From positions 135,089 to 199,088 of the forward strand of contig DASWQH010000005.1 of assembly GCA_036403815.1 (NCBI GenBank): a DNA stretch of 64,000 nt. The letters are read 5' to 3'. A program made the translations under genes and the position numbers. Numbering within the stretch: position 1 is the first letter of the stretch; each line of letters starts with the position of its first letter. Positions 26,001-33,969 of the stretch are shown piece after piece. Origin of the DNA: JACVRN01 sp036403815. GTDB lineage: Bacteria > Acidobacteriota > Blastocatellia > Pyrinomonadales > Pyrinomonadaceae. The notes below the pieces were generated by a model, which did no database searches, had not been told where the DNA came from, and saw only the letters and a program-made list of their open reading frames with translations.

Positions 26001-27006
26001 TGCCACCGGACGAGCCGGAGATTTGTATGTCCTCGACCTGCAAGCGCAGACCGTAATCCGTGCCGCCGTTTGAGGCTTCGCCGACGATGTAGATGCCGCC
26101 CTTGCCCAACTTCAATATCGGATTAGTATTGCTCGCCAGTGCATTGAGCGCCACGGCCACAAGCTCTTCGGCAATCTGGGCTGGCGTCTTGCCCTCAAAA
26201 TCAGTCAGGCCGCCCAGTTGGTACTGCCCGCCATTCATCTGTAAGAGCTTGAGGGATGTGAGCACATCACCGATTTTTTTATTCGTAGACGGGATGTCGG
26301 TCGAGAGCCACCCGGCGACCGTCTGCGTTCCCAGAACGGCGTTGACCCAGTTAGCAAGAGTTGCATTCTGTAGGTCTGCGAGCGTCTGTGCCGTAGACTG
26401 ACCAGACGGCGGCTTCATATTCAGAAAGCTGAGCGTGAAGTTGGGGGCTGTATCACTGAAGTAGATGTTTCCCTCAAACTCGAATCCCGTAAAGGTGACG
26501 AGGTTCGCACCTGAGCCGACCTGGAATGTTTCCTTGGTGTCTTCTATAGCAAGCATGATGACGACAGGATAATTGGTTGAGCCTGTGATGATGACCGGAG
26601 AGCTGACCGGGAGATTAAACAGGGGGAAGAAGACCCAGCCGGTAATGTTGATAGTTGATTCTTCTCCGGTGAAGGGATGCCATAGCCCTACGCCCACAGT
26701 CGCGGGCGGAGTTGTATCGCTCTTCAGCGGCAGAACTATATAAACGCCGCTCGGCGCTCCATTCCAGTTGACGGCGTACCACTCACGATCGGAAGGCGTT
26801 CCAGCGGCAGGGCTGCCCAGTATATCTCGAAGCAGATTGAGCATATCCTTGGCATCACCGGGAATCTGCTTCAGGTAGGGCAAAGGGTTTTCGAACCAGT
26901 CCAGATTAAACTCGGTGCCGTCTGGCTGGTTGAGCAAGCCGACTAACAGCCCGAAGTCAACGAGCTTCTGGTCGAGCGCGCCGGAAGGGATAGAGATAGT
27001 AGACAT
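23098..27006 (-). CDS. DUF6603-type giant protein (about 1302 residues)
   Basis: First gene of the operon; the ATG at 27006 (MSTISIPSGALDQKLVDFGL) is chosen over an upstream in-frame start lacking support. The central segment GGPAFFFITGLSAGFGYNRS, preceded by long alternating beta strands (LEVDLQGLSIGIPLKSPGD, FEIAVLGLSRIKLPQVGPV), is the signature I associate with DUF6603 proteins, very large uncharacterised proteins. The strand pattern suggests an extended beta structure. The last 250 residues are Pro/Gln-rich and probably disordered. No export signal is visible, so delivery outside the cell would need lysis or an unlinked system. Confidence 0.65.
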   Translation of the reverse strand: MSTISIPSGALDQKLVDFGLLVGLLNQPDGTEFNLDWFENPLPYLKQIPGDAKDMLNLLRDILGSPAAGTPSDREWYAVNWNGAPSGVYIVLPLKSDTTPPATVGVGLWHPFTGEESTINITGWVFFPLFNLPVSSPVIITGSTNYPVVIMLAIEDTKETFQVGSGANLVTFTGFEFEGNIYFSDTAPNFTLSFLNMKPPSGQSTAQTLADLQNATLANWVNAVLGTQTVAGWLSTDIPSTNKKIGDVLTSLKLLQMNGGQYQLGGLTDFEGKTPAQIAEELVAVALNALASNTNPILKLGKGGIYIVGEASNGGTDYGLRLQVEDIQISGSSGGTEGNNGNSSSDSAAANKPQFVLQVGKWLTGESDADNWAGRADPKGTLAGTGITILLVNVIGTDQFSFNPRVELMSLGFDFAGGNNKPLVDIQGVQLGGVELRFCLSLDFSNLSQILWGGAVRCDHLGLPLGAGVTGSSGNPVAQNLLSSGSNGSSSAGADTQPVNPAFSAAVAWINDPAQSTEVNFQLYAPDDTPTNTVWIPVQRAFGPLQCQRLGVEWPQPNPDLRLSFLFDGDVALGGLEVDLQGLSIGIPLKSPGDLSSYALGLDGLAITFSQGPVEVSGGLFKAHVNVDGQDILEYNGEALIKAASWSISALGSWATLNGHPSLFIFAFLNAPIGGPAFFFITGLSAGFGYNRSLTLPQQDQVQDFPFVAGLTDPSKIGGADAGPQEALQAIQDWVNPAQGVNWIAAGVQFTSFELINSNVLVVVEFGNHFEIAVLGLSRIKLPQVGPVTYAYVELGLEVIIDPSDGFFSATAVITPNSYVIDPACHLTGGFAFCVWFAAPEDGGPDHSGDFVLTIGGYHPQFNKPEWYPDEPRLGFNWQVSDQVSMKGGAYFALTPSCVMAGGSLDIEFHSGNLSAWFTAYADFLVQWKPFYYTVGIGISIGVSYRLHLLFVTTTIKVELGADLTMWGPPTGGTVHIHLWIVSFTVSFGPSYGQGNDYLQFSDFQTLLPQDKAQSQQQPMMKARPMMAFAAEDDTPSFQNVIKLIINAGQFPQPSPDGRWLVRADEFKFSVETAWPLTELDLVGPSTTAKLAPPTLVPADANAPSCARQPDGYYVGVRPMGIICANSLLSLTVTFEDNTNQDINDNWSWALNTRSVPEATWGQPVPQGQTPPPAANTLPGRLMGLQNIAPPVQQPSGPAPIPMANLSYDPINPNADQENYLPIPQPSQTGLPQSSATSLQTIASTLMKDSEAGSPMSNRTAVFNALAGFGYDAGTNGDLSALVSNINLNYPAPPMLESPVGE

Positions 27007-27751
27007 GTGCTTGCCTGCTTTCAGGTGAGAGAAATACTTGGAGATTACTTTGAAGCGCAACTCTCCCGTTGCGCTATGCACTGTTAATCCTGTAAATGAT
27101 TTTTCAGAACGGGAATTGCTACAGACCCTGTCAAAGGTCGGTCGCTGGGCTTACTTTTTTCTATGTGCCGATATTTAAAGACCTGCCACTACAATCGTCT
27201 AACTAAAACCGGATAGAATATTCACATCGTCCAGAGATAGTAATTGCTCATGGAAGCTATGTGTGAAATAAAGCATCCCGGCGTGCATGCAACTATTAAG
27301 GAAGTAAACTTCAACGGTGAGAAGCAAGACAGGCTTCTCGTCTTTTCAGGTACGGTGCTCCTTCATTCAAAGGGGCACGTTCTTCTTTTGAAAATGTTAG
27401 AACAAAGCCTTATTCATCCCTATGGGATGGTATAGGCATTCTGAGCTTCTTCGCTAAATTTCCGTCCGAGGATTACAAGGAGGTAATAATCCCTAGGGGA
27501 GTGTAATGAAGAGGCAGAATCAGGAACTTTCGAAATCGAGTAGAGACTAAAGGCATTCACGCTTTGTGTCAATAAAAATGTCTACAGGTGCAGGTGGCGA
27601 ATTAGATGTCCGCTTTCTGGCAGTAACGAGCTGAAGCTTAAGGCCGCGAGGTTCTCGAAATGCAGTTCTATTGAGAGGCCGCCGTGGGGGAGGCCATATT
27701 TGGAACACAGCCTTGCGCAGTGCGATTCGGCTCTCCGCGCAGGTACGCCAC
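27007..27751. other. AT-richer stretch upstream of the giant-protein operon
   Basis: No supported gene. A TTGACA at 27134-27129 on the minus strand could be a -35 box for the operon, but no good -10 follows. A 62-codon ORF on the plus strand from ATG 27250 has no ribosome site and no recognisable features. Base composition is lower in GC than the surroundings, consistent with foreign DNA at the edge of an island. Confidence 0.4.
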
Positions 27752-27883
27752 CGAGAGACAGACATTAACAAATTGCTCGGGCATTCTTCCCTTAAAATGA
27801 CGAAACGATACATTCACTCTTCGGAGGCATCTAGGAGAGAGGCGGTAGAAAGTCTGTCACAAGGAAAGCGAAAAGGTGGTGAA
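27752..27883 (+). pseudogene. Tyrosine recombinase (phage integrase) C-terminal remnant
   Basis: In one frame the sequence reads RETDINKLLGHSSLKMTKRY followed by IHSSEASRREAVESLSQ. This is the C-terminal box of XerC/D-type tyrosine recombinases: LLGHSS with the conserved His, then the catalytic Tyr in TKRYIH. Everything upstream, including the RHxxR box, is missing, and the upstream frame does not resemble an integrase, so this is a truncated relic. The right 40-bp direct repeat begins directly after it. It supports site-specific integration as the origin of the 9.3-27.9 kb segment, though the integrase could belong to another element. Confidence 0.7.
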
Positions 27884-27944
27884 ATTCGGGCAAAAGTGAA
27901 GCCCCCGCGACTCTGGGCAGGAGTCAATTGGGTAGCGGGGGCTT
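27884..27944 (+). repeat. 40-bp direct repeat, right copy, forming a complete hairpin
   Basis: 27884-27923 repeats 9319-9358 with one mismatch. Here GAAGCCCCCGC (27898-27908) pairs with GCGGGGGCTTC (27934-27944), so the whole unit is a terminator-like hairpin. It directly follows the integrase remnant. Confidence 0.65.
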
Positions 27945-28043
27945 CTTCGGCTCCGCGCGACGGGAGGGGATTCCGCACGTGCGGTGCGCTTCACGGCCTC
28001 TCAAAGGGGGCGAGAGGCCGAACTCAAATTAAGAAAGAACTTT

Positions 28044-28244
28044 TCAAGCGTTGCGCCACACGGCGGCTGTCCAGGGGCGGTGACTGCCTCTCTTCACTCT
28101 ACGAGAAGCCATTTCAACCGCAGGCCGGATTCTCTTCATGCGCGCAGCCACGTTTCCGGCAAAAGCTCTCAGCACAAGGTATGTAAAGAGCAGGCCGTAG
28201 AAGCCTATAAAGATAGCCAGTAACAGGTATTGAGCTTTACTCAT
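28044..28244 (-). CDS. Small membrane protein, hypothetical
   Basis: 66 residues; residues 5-27 (QYLLLAIFIGFYGLLFTYLV) form one clear transmembrane helix, followed by a strongly basic tail rich in Arg/Lys. The start is 68 nt downstream of the stop of the response-regulator gene on the same strand, so co-transcription is possible. There is no convincing ribosome site and the 3' half could be non-coding, so this may not be a real gene. No family is recognised. Confidence 0.4.
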   Translation of the reverse strand: MSKAQYLLLAIFIGFYGLLFTYLVLRAFAGNVAARMKRIRPAVEMASRRVKRGSHRPWTAAVWRNA

Positions 28245-28312
28245 GATGCGTATGGGACGCTCGTGCCTTGCTGCTTTTGCTCACGGAGCGTTCCACCTCG
28301 AAAACTTTCAAA

Positions 28313-28705
28313 TCAAAAGGCGTCGAGCCGACGCTCAGGCGCATAGCGACGCAGCGTTGCCAGAAGCTGCTCGACCTCGAACGGCTTCGGAAGAACCGCG
28401 TCCGCGCCGCCAGCCAGACAGGCTTCTTTCATCTCGTCGGTTGCCGCGCTGCTTACGACCAGTACTTTGGAGCTGGGGAAGCGTCCCTTGATGTACTCCA
28501 GAATTCGCAGGCCGACTTCGGGCGTGTCGAGCACGGGCGGCAAATGCAAGTCAAGGATCGAAACTGCCGGTTCGTAAATAGTCGCGCGCCGGACTGCCGA
28601 CTGTAAGTCGTTGGCAATCATGACCTCATAGTCATCACACAGCGTCCAGAAGAGCTGCTGCGTAATGGCAGCGTCGTCGTCAACAATTAAAAGTCTGGGC
28701 TTCAT
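28313..28705 (-). CDS. Single-domain response regulator
   Basis: 130 residues from the ATG at 28705 (MKPRLLIVDDD). A complete receiver domain: acidic pair DD near residues 9-10, phosphoacceptor Asp in VSILDLHLPP near 50, VVSSAAT for the conserved Ser/Thr, and the KPF lysine near 105. No output domain, so it acts by protein contact or as a phosphate sink. The sequence is close to the receiver of the sigma54 regulator just upstream (both have QLxWxLxxxYEV and SDLHLPP/LDLHLPP), suggesting duplication within one signalling system. About 500 nt of repeat-rich DNA separates it from that gene. Confidence 0.85.
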   Translation of the reverse strand: MKPRLLIVDDDAAITQQLFWTLCDDYEVMIANDLQSAVRRATIYEPAVSILDLHLPPVLDTPEVGLRILEYIKGRFPSSKVLVVSSAATDEMKEACLAGGADAVLPKPFEVEQLLATLRRYAPERRLDAF

Positions 28706-29209
28706 CGGGTTCAGTACTTCTTTCACCTGCCGCCCCTTTACTTGCAACGTTTGTACCGTGCTTCGGCGGCTAGCAAGAAGCGCTCGCTTTCCTCAATTAT
28801 TCGGTCAAAGCGGGCGCTTGCAAAAAGTTTGCATGTATACAACAAGCAACATACACAGGTTTTTCATGTGTACATTTGTAGACAGTCCGGGAGGGCTGAT
28901 TTTGCGAGACTCAAGCTATGACATACGGCCTTCCAGACTGCGCGTCTGCGTTGAATAACAACGCTCCTTAGTCTTCAGTCCCGTAGGGACGACCTGATAA
29001 TAGCCCAGTGCTTCAGCATTGGGGGTAAGGTATGAAAAAAGCGTTGAGTCCCGTAGGGACGACTGAAGAAATCCGGAAGAGATTTCAGCCGTCCCTACGG
29101 GACTCAACGCTTTTGTGCTTTCAGTTCCCAGCCATAAATGGCTGGGCTATTACCAGAAGTCCCTACGGGACTTTTCTAACAGCTTTTTAGATTCAATTGA
29201 CGATTGCCA
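28706..29209. repeat. Repeat-filled spacer with REP-like element copy A (28977-29173)
   Basis: 28977-29173 is a composite palindromic element: AGTCCCGTAGGGACGA at the left end, a GCCCAGTGCTTCAGCATTGG hairpin, a central inverted repeat (GAGTCCCGTAGGGACGACTG with its complement), then CCCAGCCATAAATGGCTGGG and an inverted AAGTCCCGTAGGGACTT end. It is nearly the same as 36069-36268. The remainder (28706-28976) shows no gene. Confidence 0.8.
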
Positions 29210-30598
29210 TCACGCTTCCGTGATCTCGAATTCGCTGATGAGACGGTGCAGGTAAGAGCGGCTGATGCCTAAGCGACGGGCGGCGGCCACCCGGTTGCTG
29301 CCTTCCATGTTGAGGGCGTGTACGATCATGCGGCGCTGGAGCGCGTTGACTGCGCCCTTAAGCGTCGTCTCGTCCTCAGCGCTTGCGTCGGGCAGGGTGC
29401 GCAACATCTTTTCAGGCAGAAACTCGACGCCGATCTTCGAGCCGGGGGTGAGAACAATCAGTCGCTCAAGCAGGTTCTCAAGCTCGCGCACATTACCCGG
29501 CCATTCATATTCCTGCAAGGCTTCGAGCAGCGCCGGGTCAAGCTCTACAGGCGGGCGTCCATGCTTCTCCGCGGCCTTGGCGGCAAAGTGCGCGGCCAAT
29601 AGCGGCACATCTTCATAGCGCTCGCGTAAAGGAGGAAGCGTGAGCGGCACGACGTTCAGGCGATAGAAGAGGTCACGACGGAAACGTCCCGCTTCCGCTT
29701 CCTGCTCAAGGTCTCGGTTGCTGGCGGCAATCAAACGAATATCGACCGTCATCGTCTTCGTCGCGCCCAGACGCTCGAACGATCGCTCTTGCAGAACCCG
29801 CAATAGCTTGACCTGAACAGTGGGCGTCAATTCGCTAATCTCGTCCAGAAAGAGCGTGCCTGTGTCAGCCAGTTCGAAGCGACCCTTGCGGGTGGCGGTC
29901 GCGCCCGTGAAAGCGCCCCTCTCGTGGCCGAAGAGTTCCGATTCGATGAGGGTTTCAGGAAGCGCGGCGCAACTGACGGCGACGAAGGGGCTGCCCGCGC
30001 GCGGACTCTCTTCATGAATGGCGCGCGCCAGCATCTCCTTGCCCGTCCCGCTTTCCCCGTGTATGAGAACGGTCGCGCTCGTGGCGGCGGCGGCGCGCGC
30101 CTGCTTGATGGTTTTAGAGAGCGCCGAGCTGCCGCCGACCAGATGCGCAAAGCCTCTGTATCGATCAAGCTCCGAGCGCAGCCGTATTATCTCCCGCTCA
30201 AGACGACGAACGCGCGCCGCTTGATGAACGATATGCAGGACTTCGTCAGGGTCAAAGGGTTTTTCGAAAAAGCCGTAAGCTCCGCGCCGCACGGTTTCGA
30301 GCGCGGCCTGTTTCGAGGCGCTACCCGTAATCACAATCACGGGCACAGGAGGCTGACGGCTGCGTGATTCTTCGACAATCGCCAGTCCCTCGGACATGTC
30401 ATCGAGATGCGGCGGCAGATGCAGGTCGCTTATGACGACATCTATATTTTCGCGCTGAAGCATATCAACAGCCTCAGAGCGCGTGCCCGCTTCGAGCACA
30501 CGATACTCCTCGCTTAAAGCCCAGTAGAGCTGACGACGCACACTCGTGTCATCGTCAACCACCAGCAGCGTAACTTTGTCCTGTGTTCGCTCGCTCAT
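29210..30598 (-). CDS. Sigma54-dependent response regulator, PrsR-like
   Basis: 462 residues in NtrC order: receiver domain (residues 10-125; Asp in VVISDLHLPP), AAA+ domain with Walker A GESGTGKE, the sigma54-contacting GAFTGA loop, Walker B LFLDEIS and the arginine-finger region NVRELENLLERLI, then a Fis-type helix-turn-helix (NRVAAARRLGISRSYLHRL). It activates sigma54 promoters when phosphorylated. The receiver resembles PrsR, the regulator of PEP-CTERM/exosortase systems, with EGLAIVEE, VIVITG and GAYGFFEKPFDPD. No exosortase gene is in the window. The partner kinase gene lies 167 nt upstream on the same strand. Confidence 0.88.
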   Translation of the reverse strand: MSERTQDKVTLLVVDDDTSVRRQLYWALSEEYRVLEAGTRSEAVDMLQRENIDVVISDLHLPPHLDDMSEGLAIVEESRSRQPPVPVIVITGSASKQAALETVRRGAYGFFEKPFDPDEVLHIVHQAARVRRLEREIIRLRSELDRYRGFAHLVGGSSALSKTIKQARAAAATSATVLIHGESGTGKEMLARAIHEESPRAGSPFVAVSCAALPETLIESELFGHERGAFTGATATRKGRFELADTGTLFLDEISELTPTVQVKLLRVLQERSFERLGATKTMTVDIRLIAASNRDLEQEAEAGRFRRDLFYRLNVVPLTLPPLRERYEDVPLLAAHFAAKAAEKHGRPPVELDPALLEALQEYEWPGNVRELENLLERLIVLTPGSKIGVEFLPEKMLRTLPDASAEDETTLKGAVNALQRRMIVHALNMEGSNRVAAARRLGISRSYLHRLISEFEITEA

Positions 30599-30765
30599 AA
30601 ATCTATGGCTTCTTCAGAACGCGCAGGCTATGAACAGCCTGTCTCATGGTCTGGATTGAACGACCCGCTCATACAGCTTGGCTCAACGGAGTATGTAAGA
30701 GCGCTCCTTGCATATCAGCAGGCTTAATGTCTCTGGAAAAACTGAGTGAAAATCGCAAACCCTTC

Positions 30766-32763
30766 TTAGAGTCGCTTTGAAGATGTGCGACTCTTCTTCC
30801 CCCCAAGGTCTGTGATCTGTTTCGATGGTAACACGACGCGAAAGTAAGTGCCAACGCCCTTCTGCGATTCGACTTCGATTTCGCCGCCGTGCGCCCGCAC
30901 GACTTCGCGGCAGGTGTATAGGCCGAGGCCGACTCCCTTCCTTTTCGTCGTCGCAAAGGGGCGGAACAACTGCCTGCGCTGAAACTCTTCACTCATTCCC
31001 GGCCCTGTATCTCTGACGCCGAAGAAGACTTTATCGCCCGAAAGCTCTCCGCCCTCGACGGTAAGCGTGCCCGGCTCAGCACCCATAGCTTCCAGCGCAT
31101 TCAAGACTAGATTCTCGACGACCTTTTCCATGCGCTCGGCATCGACGCTGGCGATGAGCGTTTCGGGCAGGTGCGTCTCTATCTTGTGTTGAGTGCTGTA
31201 AGGCCCGGCTGCCGTGTCCAGCACGCGGCGTATGACGGGAATGAGGTCTGTCGGGCGCGGAAGCCCAAACTCGCCGCTCATGCTCCTGACAGGCTCGCTC
31301 AGCTTCGATACCAGGTTGCGCAGCTTGTCTGTCGCTTCAGTCAAAGAGCGCATGGCGTCTGCGCGAAACTCCTCGCGGTGGAACTGGTGCTCCATATTGC
31401 GCACCAGAAGCGAGAGCGAAGCGATGGCGTTCTTCAGGTCGTGTGTGAGCATGGCGGAAAGGCGCAGGAATGATTCAAACTGGCGGGTCTCCGCCTCGCG
31501 CGCTATCTGCTCACGCAACCTGTCCGTCATGAGATTGAAGCTTTCGGCCAGCAGGTGCGTCTCGTCGCTTGAAGTCACTTCTATGCGCTGATCCAGATTG
31601 CCTGCGGCGATTGCCACCGCGCCTTCGGTCACGCGCTCAATGCTGCGCGCAGTGCGCCGTACGACCATCGTCAAAAGTAGAGCCGTCAGGATTCCGACCA
31701 GCGCAGCTATGGCAAGGCTCAACCAACCGGCTCGCCTTAAACCACCGACAGCCGCAGAGTAGTTGCGCGATGTCGCCAGAGAAAGATCGAGCGACTGTAT
31801 GCGCTGGAACGCAGCCAGCCAGCGCGTCCCGTCCGGTGCTCTATAATAGGCAGAGCCTTCGGCCTGCGCCGTCATAGCATCGGCGACAGGCTGGAATTCC
31901 GGCAAGGCACTGTTGACCGGCTGAAATCTATTAATATTGTTGGTTTGATAAACGATGCGCCCCGTGCGGTCAATGATGACCACCCTGGCCGCAGAGCGCG
32001 CCGTGCCGGGTGGAGTTGCGACTTCCGTATCCGCTACATCTCTGGCGGACTCTTTGAAGGTGCGGTCGAGCTTGAGGTCAACGACGAGCGCGCCGCGCGG
32101 CGCATACGCGCTCTCCGCTTCCAGAAAGACAGGAACCGTGTAGCGAAGCCCCGCGCCGTATGCTTCCCGCTCTACGCTTGAGCGCAGCGGCGCGGCGTCA
32201 ACGGCTTTCCAGACGCGCGTATCCGGCGGCGCAATGCTCGACAGAAAATCTGCGGTCTGGAAATTGAGACTCGACAGCTCAACCGTTTCAGTGCCGCGCG
32301 CCTGCGGCTCAAGACGAAAGAGCACGCTCCCCCTCTGATCCAGACACGTGATGGCCGCGTAATACTTCTGATTGCCGAGGAAGAAGGCTTTGACCTGCGT
32401 CGCCACCTCTGCGGGCATGCCTGCATCGGATGACTCCTGCGTGCTGTTTGTAGCCGCTCCCGGCGCTGCGTCGCCTGCCGCCTGCCCGTTGCTTTGCGTG
32501 GAGGCTTCCTGTCTCTTCGCACCGCTCGTGCGCACGTAATCGCGCAAAGCGGGCGAGCGCGCAAGCCCTTTCAACTCAGCTTCACGCTCACGCAAAGCCG
32601 TCTCGACATTGCGAGCGATGCTGGCCGTATCACGCGCCGCGTCGCCTCTGAGCATAGTTTCCACAGTGCTCACGCCGTAAAAATAGTTGACGATATTGAG
32701 GGCAAGCATCGGCACGAAGCCGAACGCGAAGAAGAGCAGAAAGAGTTTGAGCCGTATGCCCAC
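30766..32763 (-). CDS. Membrane sensor histidine kinase, partner of the PrsR-like regulator
   Basis: 665 residues. An N-terminal helix (LKLFLLFFAFGFVPMLALNI), a large extracytoplasmic sensor of about 310 residues with a Gln/Ala-rich insert, a second helix (LSLAIAALVGILTALLLTMV), HAMP (residues about 370-425), a DHp domain with the phospho-His in LTHDLKNAIASLSLLVRNME, and a HATPase with N box VENLVLNALEAMG, G1 DTGPGMS and G2 GVGLGLYTCREVV. The HDLKN box and surrounding sequence are those of PrsK-type kinases, but the classic PrsK input is multi-TM plus GAF, so the sensor part differs. Likely perceives a periplasmic ligand. Confidence 0.88.
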   Translation of the reverse strand: MGIRLKLFLLFFAFGFVPMLALNIVNYFYGVSTVETMLRGDAARDTASIARNVETALREREAELKGLARSPALRDYVRTSGAKRQEASTQSNGQAAGDAAPGAATNSTQESSDAGMPAEVATQVKAFFLGNQKYYAAITCLDQRGSVLFRLEPQARGTETVELSSLNFQTADFLSSIAPPDTRVWKAVDAAPLRSSVEREAYGAGLRYTVPVFLEAESAYAPRGALVVDLKLDRTFKESARDVADTEVATPPGTARSAARVVIIDRTGRIVYQTNNINRFQPVNSALPEFQPVADAMTAQAEGSAYYRAPDGTRWLAAFQRIQSLDLSLATSRNYSAAVGGLRRAGWLSLAIAALVGILTALLLTMVVRRTARSIERVTEGAVAIAAGNLDQRIEVTSSDETHLLAESFNLMTDRLREQIAREAETRQFESFLRLSAMLTHDLKNAIASLSLLVRNMEHQFHREEFRADAMRSLTEATDKLRNLVSKLSEPVRSMSGEFGLPRPTDLIPVIRRVLDTAAGPYSTQHKIETHLPETLIASVDAERMEKVVENLVLNALEAMGAEPGTLTVEGGELSGDKVFFGVRDTGPGMSEEFQRRQLFRPFATTKRKGVGLGLYTCREVVRAHGGEIEVESQKGVGTYFRVVLPSKQITDLGGKKSRTSSKRL

Positions 32764-32842
32764 AGGATATGCTAGACGCTTCAGGCTGAAAGTATGGCGT
32801 TAGGACTACGCGAAGGATGCTAGCAAAGGCAAAAGGAAAAAG

Positions 32843-32923
32843 GAAGAGGTTAGAGGTCAGAGGCTAGAGGTTAGTAGTTGAATTTCTTTTACTAACCTCT
32901 GGCCTCTAGCCTCTGACCTCTTC
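32843..32923. repeat. Fold-back array of the 7-nt word AGAGGTC
   Basis: Left arm 32843-32876 and right arm 32890-32923 pair over 34 positions with one mismatch; each arm is four heptamers of the form AGAGG(C/T)(C/T). The cysQ-like gene ends inside the right arm: its last codons and stop TAG (32906-32908) are repeat sequence. Confidence 0.88.
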
Positions 32924-33778
32924 TTTTTGCTTTCTTCCGAATTCTGCGAGCAATGGTCGTAGCTGTTCGATGATAAGGTCGTGCGCAACGCCGTTGGTGG
33001 CGACGATGCCGTTGTGATTCTGCACGTCTGGCACGTTGTAAAGAATCGGCTCGCCGAAGAGGTCTGTGAAGCGCCCGCCCGCTTCGCGCAGTATGATTTC
33101 CGGCGCGCATGTGTCCCAGTGTTTGGTGCGCGGGCTGAGATGTATATAGAGGTCGCACTGGCGCTCGACTATCAATCCGACTTTTACGCCGACCGAGCCG
33201 CGACGAACCTCGTCTTTAAGCTGAAGAGCCTTCACAACCCTGTCCATGCGCGGGCTTCTGTGTGAGCGACTCGCGGCCAGCCGCATGCGCCTGACATCGC
33301 TTGTATCGGAGACGCGCGCCCGCTCATGCTCGAACCCTGCACGCTCAATCCATGTGCCCTCCCCTACGGCAGCACGGAAGAGAAGGTCTGCCAGAGGTTG
33401 AAATACGACGCCGAGAACGCTTTTGCCATCGACGCTCAGACCAATCTGAACGGCGAAATCCCCGTCGCGTGCGATGAAGCCGCTCGTCCCATCCATAGGG
33501 TCAATCATCCACACGCGCCGCTTCGAGAGCCTGCGCTCCGTATCAATAGACTCTTCGGCGAGGATGCCGTCATCCGGAAACTCACGGCGCAAGCCCTCTA
33601 CTATAAGCTCATTCGCCGCGCGATCCGCGACCGTCACAGGCTCCGTATGAGAGCTATCAACATCCACCTTGCGCTCAACCTGCACAGGGCGGTCGTAGTA
33701 ATCAAGAATCGCCGCTCCCGCCTCACGCGCGAGCCTCAATGCCACTTCCATTTCCCGCTTGTACGAATTAGTTTCCAC
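32906..33778 (-). CDS. cysQ: 3'(2'),5'-bisphosphate nucleotidase / inositol monophosphatase family protein
   Basis: 290 residues of the Li-sensitive, Mg-dependent phosphatase superfamily. Visible metal-site motifs are EPVTVADRAAN (residues about 45-55), EES near 75, WMIDPMDGTSGF near 90-101 and the second-half Asp in HWDTCAPEIILREAGG. PRTKHWDTCAPE-type sequence and the length fit CysQ-like enzymes that dephosphorylate PAP/PAPS in sulfate assimilation; an inositol phosphatase is the alternative. The last residues (EEVRG) and the stop codon lie in a heptamer fold-back repeat, so the original C-terminus may have been altered. No sulfate-assimilation genes are adjacent. Confidence 0.78.
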   Translation of the reverse strand: METNSYKREMEVALRLAREAGAAILDYYDRPVQVERKVDVDSSHTEPVTVADRAANELIVEGLRREFPDDGILAEESIDTERRLSKRRVWMIDPMDGTSGFIARDGDFAVQIGLSVDGKSVLGVVFQPLADLLFRAAVGEGTWIERAGFEHERARVSDTSDVRRMRLAASRSHRSPRMDRVVKALQLKDEVRRGSVGVKVGLIVERQCDLYIHLSPRTKHWDTCAPEIILREAGGRFTDLFGEPILYNVPDVQNHNGIVATNGVAHDLIIEQLRPLLAEFGRKQKEEVRG

Positions 33779-33785
33779 AATAGAA

Positions 33786-33920
33786 GGTCAGTACCGCCAA
33801 AGGCAGGGATGAGGGCGGAGGGATGAAGTAACAGAAAATTCATCCTTAATTTTCATCCCTCCGCCCTCATCCCTCATCCCTGCTTTTCCTACCCGCCCGC
33901 TACCGCAGGCGGTACTGACC
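33786..33920. repeat. Nested palindromes: GGTCAGTACCGCC outer, GGGATGA inner
   Basis: The outer 13-bp inverted repeat (33786-33798 with 33908-33920) encloses an inner fold-back (33803-33826 with 33853-33883) built from GGGATGA heptamers interrupted by GGGCGGA. The same two-layer construction recurs at 51903-52033. Confidence 0.85.
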
Positions 33921-33969
33921 TGCCTCCTCTACTCTCATTTAATTTTGTCTGACTACTTAAGCATCTCAA

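Noticed and set aside
9718..27006. Interpretation as an ordinary prophage
   Set aside because: Only one tail-collar domain is phage-like; terminase, portal, capsid, sheath, tube, lysis and replication genes are all absent, and all genes run in one direction as a single operon.
27924..28186. Reading the integrase remnant as an intact 171-residue gene
   Set aside because: After the recombinase tail the frame runs through the hairpin repeat and low-information sequence, and upstream it lacks all other integrase motifs.
28977..29173. Possible CRISPR array from recurring TCCCGTAGGGAC units
   Set aside because: The units alternate in orientation and form hairpins, there are no regular unique spacers, and no cas genes are near. 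REP-like element preferred.
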